In this document: piece after piece, positions 44,024-54,000 of the stretch | Position numbering within the stretch: the stretch's first letter is position 1 | Layout: each line of letters begins with the position of its first letter | Source: Jejuia sp049889775 | GTDB taxonomy: Bacteria > Bacteroidota > Bacteroidia > Flavobacteriales > Flavobacteriaceae | DNA: 64,000 bases | Reading direction: 5' to 3' | NCBI GenBank assembly: GCA_049889775.1 | Contig: JBMHCT010000011.1 | Location: 416,385 to 480,384 of the forward strand | The notes under the pieces: model-generated | Told to the model about the DNA's origin: nothing | The model's input: only the letters and a program-made list of their open reading frames with translations | Database searches by the model: none | Position numbers and translations under genes: made by a program

Positions 44024-45460
44024 ATGAGGAATTTTACTATTATTTTAATCATGTTTTTTACGGTTGTTTCATCATCCGTAAAGGCGCAAATAGTAATAAG
44101 TAAGCCTAATTTGGGCTTTACGCAAGCCTGTGCTAGTTCCTCTTTTAACAACTACGAAATCACGTTTTCCTTCTCGCCAGAGGGAAATTTAGAGGCTTCA
44201 AATCAATTTAATATTGAGCTCTCCGATGCAGATGGCAGTTTTGCAAACGCCACTATCGTTTACAGTTCTGCTGCTGGAGCTATTACCACGTCTCCTGCCA
44301 CTTTAAGTTTTTCAATTCCGAATAATACAGCTGGCGAAGGTTATAAATTAAGGGTAAAGAGTACTGCACCTAGCGCTACTAGTAGCGCCTCAAATGTTTT
44401 TGCGGCTTACTATAAAATTCAAGATAGCCCGTTTACGATAAACAATTTAATTGAAACTGGGGTGTACTGTTCAGGCGGTAGTTACTTGCTCACAATTGAT
44501 AATCCTGGGAGCGTCATGAACGATTCCCCATTGCAATACGACTCTTTGTCTTTTAACTGGTATAAAGAAACTAGCCCTACTACTTCAGTTTTTGTAGCTT
44601 CTGGGGAAAGTTTAACGGTGAGCGAACCTGGTGTTTATTTTGTAGAAACAAACTATGGCACCTGTACTTCAAATTCAGTATCAAATAAAGTCTCAGTTTC
44701 TCAAATTTCTTCAACCAACGGCGCATCTTCTATTAGTTCTGCTTTAGGTAATCCTTATTGTGAAGCTGATGGTCCAACGGTATTAAGCGCAATAAACGGG
44801 GTGTCTTATCAATGGTTTAAGGACGGTAATGCAATTGAGAATGCCACTAATCAAACATATCAAACTAATGAAGCTGGTAACTATTCTGTAGACATTGAGT
44901 TAGATAACTGTAGGTCTAGCGCCTCAATTGATTTACGTAATACCGATTTCATAAGTGAAATTGACGTTGATGAAATAAGCGAATTAGAACAAGATGAAAC
45001 ATTGTTGGTTTCGGTGACAACAACAGCTCAAAACCCAGAATTTCAATGGTATTTAAATGGTAATGCTATTTCAGGTGAAACAAGTAACAGTTTTGAAGTG
45101 ACTCAACGGGGTGACTACTGTATTAAAATTAATCAAACCACGGGTTGTGTGTCATCTCAAGAAATTAGATTTAAGGTTACCGAGGCTTTTCCTGATGTTG
45201 CAAACATTCCAAATGTCATCACACCAAATGGTGATGGACAAAATGATACTTGGGTAATTCCTCAACATTATGTTAGTGGGACTAATACTGAAGTTACCTT
45301 GATAAGTTCTCAAGGAAAGGAAGTTTTCAACACAACCGATTATCAGAATAATTGGCCACAAGAGCAACTGGATTACAAAAATATAAATATAGTTTACTAT
45401 TACATTATAAAAGCCCCAAATCAAACTCCAATAAAAGGAACTATTACAGTTCTGCACTAG
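44024..45460 (+). CDS. T9SS-secreted Ig-like surface protein with type-B C-terminal domain
   Basis: A 478-residue protein. Signal peptide (FTIILIMFFTVVSSSVKAQ), then beta-rich Ig-like modules with paired cysteines (about residues 25-385; repeated patterns YQWFKDGNAIENATNQTYQT and FQWYLNGNAISGETSNSFEV). The last 85 residues are the type-B sorting domain (gliding motility-associated C-terminal domain): IPNVITPNGDGQNDTWVI, then NWPQEQLDY and YYYIIKAP. This domain directs export by the type IX system. The next gene, two bases downstream, encodes a PorP/SprF protein, the usual partner of type-B cargo. Confidence 0.88.
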   Translation: MRNFTIILIMFFTVVSSSVKAQIVISKPNLGFTQACASSSFNNYEITFSFSPEGNLEASNQFNIELSDADGSFANATIVYSSAAGAITTSPATLSFSIPNNTAGEGYKLRVKSTAPSATSSASNVFAAYYKIQDSPFTINNLIETGVYCSGGSYLLTIDNPGSVMNDSPLQYDSLSFNWYKETSPTTSVFVASGESLTVSEPGVYFVETNYGTCTSNSVSNKVSVSQISSTNGASSISSALGNPYCEADGPTVLSAINGVSYQWFKDGNAIENATNQTYQTNEAGNYSVDIELDNCRSSASIDLRNTDFISEIDVDEISELEQDETLLVSVTTTAQNPEFQWYLNGNAISGETSNSFEVTQRGDYCIKINQTTGCVSSQEIRFKVTEAFPDVANIPNVITPNGDGQNDTWVIPQHYVSGTNTEVTLISSQGKEVFNTTDYQNNWPQEQLDYKNINIVYYYIIKAPNQTPIKGTITVLH

Positions 45461-45461
45461 A

Positions 45462-47999
45462 ATGAATAAATATCTATTATATATGTTTTTAATGTTAAGT
45501 GTTATACAGCAGTTTTACTCTCAAGAGAGTAATGGTGTAGTGGCATTAGCCTTGCCTGTTAGAAACTCTTTAAAATTTAATAGATATGCCTTAAACCCGA
45601 CATTTAGTTTTGTTAGAGAACAGAATAAATACATAAGTTTTACCAACAAAAGGCAATGGGCTCAATTTGATAATGCACCACAAACCTACTTATTCAGTTA
45701 TTCAGGCAGATTTGCAGAAAATATTGGAGCAGGTGTTGGATTATTTCAGCAGAATTTTGGTGTGCTCACCTCATTTGGCGGCATGTTAAATTTTGCATAC
45801 AACGTAAATTTTAGTGAGGATAGCAACTTAACGTTTGGGTTGAATATTGGTGCTTACCAAAGCGGCATTAATCAAGGAGATGTTATACTGAATACACCAG
45901 ATACAGTTTTAAATAATATACCCTCCAACTTTGCATTTACAGTAAACCCAGGGATTAATTATGGTACAGGATTTCTTGATTTTGGTGTGGCAATAAATAA
46001 TCTGGTAGCTTACAATTTAAGCGCTTCGGAAATCATTGAAGAAAACCCAGAACAGGCCTTTCAGGCGCATGTAATGTACACAGGTTACATGAATTCCAGA
46101 GGCTTTTTTGATGAGTCCAAATTTTCTACACTAATAAGAAGCGAATTTAAAAAAGATCAAACAATACTTTCGGGTATTGCAATGCTCACAGTACCAAAAG
46201 GCATATGGGCGCAGGCAGGTTACAATACTGCTTTTGGTGCATCTGCCGGCTTAGGTATGAACGTAACCAAAAATATTGCTATTGAATATAATTATGAACA
46301 ATCTATGGGAGATTTGTCAGAATTTGGAAGCTCCCATGAAATTACAGTAGCATATCGTTTTGATAATAAATACAGATATAGTTATAGTGATGACGATCAA
46401 CAACAATCTGTATTTAATTCACGGAATAGAAAGACGAAAGCAAGCAGTATATCCGCTGAAGAAAGAGCTAAAGTAGCTGAAAGAAGAGCTGCTATTATAG
46501 CGAAAAGAAAGGCTTTAGCAGAGGCAAAAGCCAAAACTCCCGAAGAAGAAGGAGATATAAATGAGGTTGAAAACGTTGAAAACAAAGAGGAAAGTAAAGT
46601 AGCTGAGACCACTGCTGAAAATAAAACTATTGAAGCAACGCCTTCGGAAATAGCAGAAGAAACTAAGGCATTAGAAGAAGCAGAGACTAAAGAAGAAGCT
46701 AGGTTAAAACTTGAAGCAGAAAGAGCGGAGATTGAAAGACAGCGTCAGCAAAAAGAAGCTAAACGTAAAGCTGAAATTGCTACAGAAAAAGCAAAAGCGG
46801 AAGAGGAACAAAGAAAACGAGAGTTAGAGGCTGCCAAAATAAAAGCTGAAGAAGAAAGAAAACAACTTGAAGAGGCGAAGAAAAGAGCTGAAGCTATAGC
46901 AGCCCAATCGAAACTAGTAGAAGAACAGAAAGCTAAAGCACAACAAGAAGCTGAATCAAAAGTTCAAAAAGAAGATGAAATATTAACATCTGAAATTGAT
47001 GAAAGCAAAGTTGAAAATGATATTTCTCAAAATACAGATGTTGAACAAGAACCAGCTGAAAAATTGAACGTTAGTGATAACTCAAATCAAGAGACTTTGG
47101 CAGAAGAAGAAGTAATTCCTGAGGCAGATGATGAAGAATCTCAAACATTAAAAATATTAACTGAAGCTACTCAAAAAATTAAGGATGAACAACGCCAATT
47201 ATTAGAGAATCTATCTGAAAGCATCGCCATAAAACAACAAGACCTGAATGATTTAAAAGAGGAGAATGATTTAAGCGAACAAGGTATTTATCAAGCACCT
47301 AAAAAATTTAAAAGTGTTGCTGCAGAAAACGCAAAAATTGAAGCTATTAAAGACGAGATAGAGAAAATAGAGCAGGAGCAAGAGGCAAAAATGATTGAGC
47401 TTGAAGCACTTTTAATTACAAGAAAAAGAAAGTTTAGAAAAGATAGACAAGGTATTAATGACTTTTACAAAAATGCACTTGAGCAATTAAAACAAGAGCA
47501 ATTACGTATTAAAAATTATAAAATAGCTTTAATAGCCAATTTAGAAAAAATTAGAGTAGCTACAGATTTTGAGAGAAAAAGGCGTATTAGTCGCGCGGCT
47601 TACGATAATCAACAGGACAGATACAACAAAGACAAAGCTACGTTAGAGCGTATTAAAGCAACAACCCAAGAAAGTACAACACTTTTAACCGAAGAAGATT
47701 TTGATTTTGGAGAGGAACAAACTAAAAATATTCAAATTGTAAATAATGTTGTAAATGAAGAACCGGGATATTATATGGTAATTGCAGTGCATGATGATAT
47801 TTCAAAAAGAGATGAATTTGTAGCAAAAGTTGTGGCATCTGGAGAGAAAAATGTGAATTTCTTCTTTGATGTTAAAACGAACAGATATTTCATCTACTAT
47901 GAAAAATTTGATCAAATTGAAGCTGCCAGAAGTGCGATGAATGACAAAGGAAGTAAGCCATACAATACTAAAATGTCGTTAGTGAAAATAGAAAATTAA
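45462..47999 (+). CDS. PorP/SprF-type T9SS protein fused to a long coiled coil and SPOR-like end
   Basis: An 845-residue protein in three parts. Residues 22-305 form a PorP/SprF outer-membrane barrel (NRYALNPTFSFVREQNKY, GAGVGLFQQNFGVLTSFGG, ending HEITVAYRF). Residues about 325-755 are a highly charged Glu/Lys/Ala coiled coil (RAKVAERRAAIIAKRKALAE and many similar). Residues about 765-845 are a compact SPOR-like domain (PGYYMVIAVHDDISKRDEF, NRYFIYYEKFDQIEAARSA). Ordinary SprF proteins are about 330 residues, so two thirds is extra. The coiled coil would span the periplasm and the end could grip the cell wall. Two bases after its cargo gene. Confidence 0.85.
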   Translation: MNKYLLYMFLMLSVIQQFYSQESNGVVALALPVRNSLKFNRYALNPTFSFVREQNKYISFTNKRQWAQFDNAPQTYLFSYSGRFAENIGAGVGLFQQNFGVLTSFGGMLNFAYNVNFSEDSNLTFGLNIGAYQSGINQGDVILNTPDTVLNNIPSNFAFTVNPGINYGTGFLDFGVAINNLVAYNLSASEIIEENPEQAFQAHVMYTGYMNSRGFFDESKFSTLIRSEFKKDQTILSGIAMLTVPKGIWAQAGYNTAFGASAGLGMNVTKNIAIEYNYEQSMGDLSEFGSSHEITVAYRFDNKYRYSYSDDDQQQSVFNSRNRKTKASSISAEERAKVAERRAAIIAKRKALAEAKAKTPEEEGDINEVENVENKEESKVAETTAENKTIEATPSEIAEETKALEEAETKEEARLKLEAERAEIERQRQQKEAKRKAEIATEKAKAEEEQRKRELEAAKIKAEEERKQLEEAKKRAEAIAAQSKLVEEQKAKAQQEAESKVQKEDEILTSEIDESKVENDISQNTDVEQEPAEKLNVSDNSNQETLAEEEVIPEADDEESQTLKILTEATQKIKDEQRQLLENLSESIAIKQQDLNDLKEENDLSEQGIYQAPKKFKSVAAENAKIEAIKDEIEKIEQEQEAKMIELEALLITRKRKFRKDRQGINDFYKNALEQLKQEQLRIKNYKIALIANLEKIRVATDFERKRRISRAAYDNQQDRYNKDKATLERIKATTQESTTLLTEEDFDFGEEQTKNIQIVNNVVNEEPGYYMVIAVHDDISKRDEFVAKVVASGEKNVNFFFDVKTNRYFIYYEKFDQIEAARSAMNDKGSKPYNTKMSLVKIEN

Positions 48000-48070
48000 A
48001 AAACTAAATAAAAAACCCACCTGTTTCTATTTAAGCCCCAAATAAATAGAAATGGAAAAAGCAAACTATC

Positions 48071-51000
48071 ATGAAAAAACCTACTTATGTGAATTTTTGC
48101 TTAATAGTATTAGCACTATTTTTTAGTGCAGCACTATTCGCGCAAAATTTTGTGCCTTTTACACCGAGGTTTGATCAGACTTTAAAAGGCGATATTGTTT
48201 TAATTGGTAACAATATTTTGGGACCAGATAATAATGCTTTTAATGATAATAACGTGTACAACCATACAGTTGACATGCGTTACATTGATATTGATTCAGA
48301 TCCTACTACGTTTAGTTCTTCTAGCGCAGATTTAGTTATTGCGAATCCAGGATGTTACAGAATCGTGCATGCTGGCTTATATTGGAGCGCGGTAAACCCT
48401 GGAGCAGAGCCAATAGATCAGGTAAAATTTAGAGGTCCAGAAGGAGGTTATTATGATGTTACGGGTACAGTATTTTTTAATGCTAATGGTACAACTGTAG
48501 ATAGAGGCGATAGTTTTCCGTATGCATGTTATGCCGATGTAACAAGTATAGTAACAGGTTTCACTAATAATTTAGGAACTTATACCGTAGCCAATGTTTC
48601 TAGTGAACAAGGTAGAACTGCATCTTATAGTCCATATAATGGAACAGGGCATTCGGCAGGTTGGTCCTTATTTATAGTATATGAAGATCCAACAATCCCG
48701 GGAAAAGCAATTACCAGTTTTGATGGTTTTAGTGCGATAAGTGTACCTGGAGGAAATCCTGCACTTGATATCCCCGTAACAGGTTTTAGAACAATACCAG
48801 CTCCAGCTCCGGTAAGAGCGAATTTTGCATTTGCAACATTGGAAGGCGATAGTCCTATTCTAGGAGATCAATTACTATTAAATGGATTAAACCTATCAGC
48901 AGCGGATAGACCAGCTACTAATTTTTTCAATAGTTCTGTAACACAATTAAGTGCAACGCCAGTAAATAATAGAAATCCGAATAGTACCAACACCTTAGGT
49001 TTTGATACTGGGGTTATGGTTGTACCAAATCCCGGCAACACTATTATCGCGAACGATGCTACTTCGGCAACCGTAAGATTAGAAACGCAAGGTGATACAT
49101 TTTTCCCTTATTTCTATGCTATGGCGGTAGAAATTATTGAACCAAATATTGTTTTAACAAAGTTGGTTGAAGACCCTGCAGGGAATGATATTGAGGGGCA
49201 GGAGGTAACTTTAGGAGATGAATTAAACTACGTTATTGGTTTTGAAAACACCGGAAATGATGATGCTACCGATTTTATAATTAGAGATATTCTACCTGTT
49301 AATATTGTTTTCAATTATCCAGCAGATATAGGGTTTTTACCTCCAGGAGTGACGGTGCAAAGTTACAATGCAACAACAAGAGAGATAATTTTTGAAATAG
49401 ATGAATCTGTTGTAGAAGAGAATGATCCTTTACAACAAATTCGATTTAAGGTTACTGTGGTATCCGATTGTAGTTTGTTATCTGATGCATGTTCAAACAT
49501 CGTTAGTAACCAAGCGTACGCAACATATAGAGGTACATTAAACCCAACGTTTACAATATCAGATGATCCAAGTTTTAACAGTATATCATCATGTTTATTT
49601 ACGCCAAGAGCTACAAATTTCTTAGCAGATTTAAACTGTACGTTTGATCAAAATGTAGTGTTATGTGGTGAAACAACAACACTCACTGCGGCCAACGGAT
49701 ACGATTCTTATACATGGTCTACAAGTCCAACGGGTACTCCTGTAATTGGGAATACGCAATCTATTACGGTAAGTACTACTGGTACGTATTATGTTTATAA
49801 TGCGGCAAGTGCACCCTGTCAATCTATTACACAAGAATTTAATGTACAACTTTTCGGAAATGCGGTAACTACAAACCCTGTAATTCCATTTGCTGATGAG
49901 GTAGTTGTATGTCCAAATGATGGTAAAGAATTGCCCAATATATTCTTGTGCGGTAATAACGATTCAAGATTTATTCAAACTAATATTACGGATACGTCAT
50001 CTATGATCTGGGAGATTCTAGATGAATCAAGTTGTGATGCAGTTCTTAATCAAGACTGTGCTAACGAAAGCGATACCTGTGTTTGGAATCAAGTGGCTAC
50101 AGGATCAAACTACACAGTTGATACCTCTGGCCAATATAGGATAACTTTAAACTATGATGGTGGATGTTTTAATCAGTTCTACTTCAATGTATATGAAAAT
50201 CTTTTGGTGCCTAATATTACGGCTCGTGATATTATTTGTACAACACCAGGTGAAATCGTAGTAGGTGGCGTCCCCAGTGGATACGAATATAGTTTAGATG
50301 GTACAAATTATCAATCTAGTAATACATTTACAGTAAATACACCAGGCATATATACCGCATATATAAGACAAATTGGAGTAACACCGAATCCATGTGTTTT
50401 TACTGTTCCTGATGTTCAAATTCGAGAAAGAGATTTTAATGTAGAGACAACAATTCAACAGCCTTTATGTTATGGAGAATTAGGTAACGTAATATTGGCA
50501 GCAAATGATGCCCGTCCTCAATATTTCTTTTCTATCTATAGCGGTACAACTTTGATAAATAGTGTTGGACCAATTACCGAAGATAATTATACATTTTCAA
50601 ATCTTAACCCTGGTAATTACACGGTTAATATTTCAACTGAAGATGGTTGTGCCTACACAGGTGATATAGAAATAATTGAACCTGCATTACTTGAAGCAAC
50701 TTCCGCTGTAACAAGGCCATTAACGTGTACCAATGGAGAAATTACAGTTTATCCAACTGGTGGAACTGCCCCATATTACTATTTTGTAAATGGTGCTTCT
50801 ACCTTTCAAACAACACCAATAATAGATGTGCCTGCAGCAGGAACATATAATATACGTGTAGTTGATTTTAACAATTGTGAGACACAAACTTCCATTGATG
50901 TTGATGCTATTTTACCTCCTGATTTCATTGTGTCTCAAACGGATATTTTGTGTGCGGATGTCACAAATAGCGGAACTATAAGTATAAATGTAACCAATGC

Positions 51001-54000
51001 TAATGGAAATACATTAAGATACAGTATTGATAACGGTATTGCTTTTGCGAATTCTCCCAATTTTACGGGGCTTACTATAGGCTCGTATGATGTAGTTGTT
51101 GAGTATACTGCTGGAGGTGAAGTTTGTACAACTACACCACAAACTATAAATATTGTAACAGAAACAGCCATTAATGGTACAGTATCTTTAACTACACCTT
51201 TAACTTGTACTACCGATGGTATTATAACAATTTCCGGAGTTACGGGAGGAGCAGCACCTTATCAATATAGCATTGACGGTGTAAACTTTCAGTCAGGAAA
51301 TACATTTACAGGATTAACCAGTGGAACATATACGGTAACCGTACAAGATGCAAATGTGTGTACTTTTGTTGCAGCACCAATTACAATTGAAGCCTTAAAC
51401 CCTCCTTCAGACTTGGATTTTGGCAGTTCTCCAATTAGCTGTCCGTCTAATACCTCTAATATAACACTAACTGCGACTGGAGGAACAATACCTCTAGAAT
51501 ATCAAATTGTAGCGCCCTCCGCAGCCGCCACAATATATCAAACATCAAATGTATTTACAGGTTTAGCGCCTGGAACATATATCTTTCAAGTAAGAGATGC
51601 TAATGAGTGTACGTATGTTGAAAGTTATACAATAAATCCCTTACCACCATTAACTGTCGGGGCAGTTATCACTAAAAATTTAGACTGTACAGCAACACCT
51701 GATGGTAGTATTCAGGGAACAATTGCTGGAGGTGCTGCGCCTTTTACTTATGCAGTGTCTATAAATGGAGGAGGTTATACAGATTTAGGAACAACAGGAA
51801 ACACTTTTACTTACAGCGTACCAACAGACGGTAGTTATCAGTTCCAAATTACAGATGCCAATAACTGTACTGCAGAAACGGGTGTGCAAATTATCAATGC
51901 TATTTCATTACCCGAAATTACAGTGGTGCAAACCCAAGATAACTTGTGTAATGGTGATGCCAATGCGGCAATAGATATTACGATTAACAATTTAGTTGGA
52001 ACACCTCCTTTTATAATTAATGTAAACAATGATACAGCAGGAACTAACTATGGCACTCAAACATCAGGATTAACTGCAGGTGATTATACAATTACAATAA
52101 CCGACGCAAATCAATGTACAGATACGGAGTCTATAACTATTGGAGAACCTGATCCAATTTCTGTTAATTATACCTCATTACCTATTACCTGTGATATCAC
52201 AAGTGGTGGTATTTCTAAAGGTTCAGTAATTGTGCAAAGTGTAACAGGTGGAACAGCCCCTTACAACTATTATGTAACAGGAACTAACGGGTATTCTGCG
52301 ACTGAATTAAATGTATCAGGAACAACTTCAACAACGTTTGATGTAGTTGATTTCGGATTATACCAAATCAATGTTGTTGATGCTAACGGGTGTTCTATTC
52401 TAGTACAAGATGTTCTGGTAGCATCACCACCAAACGATTTAGATATTGTTGTAAATACAGTTGTGAATTGCACAACTGGAGGAGAAGCTGAAGTAAGCAT
52501 TGGTACTACATTAGCAAGTGCTGGCCCATTTTTCTTTGATATTTACAGAGGCGTAATTCCACCACCTCCACCAGGAGGGACATGGGTTGCTGAAGATGCT
52601 CCAGGAAGTCAATCGGCTACATTTACTGGACTGCTTCCCGGAGTTACTTATACATTTATAGTTTTTGATGTGTCAACGGGTTGTAGTTATTATGAAACAG
52701 CTACAGCTTCGGTACCAACAAACTCTACTTTAACCGCTACGGCATTAACTTCCAACAATATTACCTGTGTAGGAAGTGCTGATGGAAACGTGTCGTTTAC
52801 AGTTAACAGTGCTTATGGAGTGCCTACAACGGTAAATTATGAAATTTTCAATTCACTATCTCTTATTTCGACTGGAGTTACAGGTACTGGAATAGTTCCA
52901 GCAGGCGGTGCATTACCAGTAACAAATTTAGGCGCATTACCTTTCGGAACTTATTTTGTGTCCATAACCGAAACCGTTGGTCCCAATGCAGGGTGTGGTG
53001 TGGTTACGGTACCGTTCAATATTACAGAATCTGCTATTGATCTTGATATTTCAGCTTCTGTAGATAGAAACGCCAATTGTAATCCTAATTCAGGGTTAAT
53101 CAGTGCTATAGGGAGTAATGGTACACCGCCATATGTATATCAAATTACAACATCGGCCGCTGCCCCTTCTGTCACTGATCCGTCTTGGGCATCGTCAAAT
53201 ACGTTTAATGTTGATGCAAATACTTATTATGTGCATGTAAAAGATGCTTATAATTGTATCAGAACCACTGCTGCACTTGTATTGCCTCAAGACCCTGAAC
53301 CATTTATTTCAGCAACGGTAAACAATCAATGTACAGTTACAGAAGGTGATTTTGAAATTGACGTTGTCTTAACTGCCACAGGCATTGCGCCTTATAGCTA
53401 TAGTATTAATGGCGGAACATTCCAAACTAGAACAGCACCATTTACCCTATCTAATTTAGCTTCAGGATCACATACAATTGAAATTCAAGATGCCAATGGT
53501 TGTGGAAATATAGTAAGTGTTGATATCGCACCACCAGTAGATATAACTCCGGCAGTAACGGCGTTACCAACGTGTAATAATGATGATGGAGAAATTACGA
53601 TAACTGGCGTTGGTGGAACGGGTGTTTACAGCTATAGTATTAGCCCAAGTCCTGGTAGTATTTCTTTGTCTGGAAATGTGTTTTCTGGTGTGCCTTCGGG
53701 AACGTATACAATTACCATTACAGATGCAAATACCTGTTTTGCAACTGTTGAGGTAGCTTTACCAGAAGCAGTACCACCAACGGTTGTAACTACACCAACA
53801 CCCGTAACGTGTTTTGGTGATAATACAGGTGGTTTTGAAATCAATATTAGCGGATATTCCGGTCCTTATACATATGAAGTTTTTGATAGTACCACAACAT
53901 CTGTTACAGGTTTAATTAATGCCAATACGTCTACCAATCCACAACTTGTTACTGGTATACAATCAGGAATCTATAGTGTGGTTATTACTCAGACAGCAAG

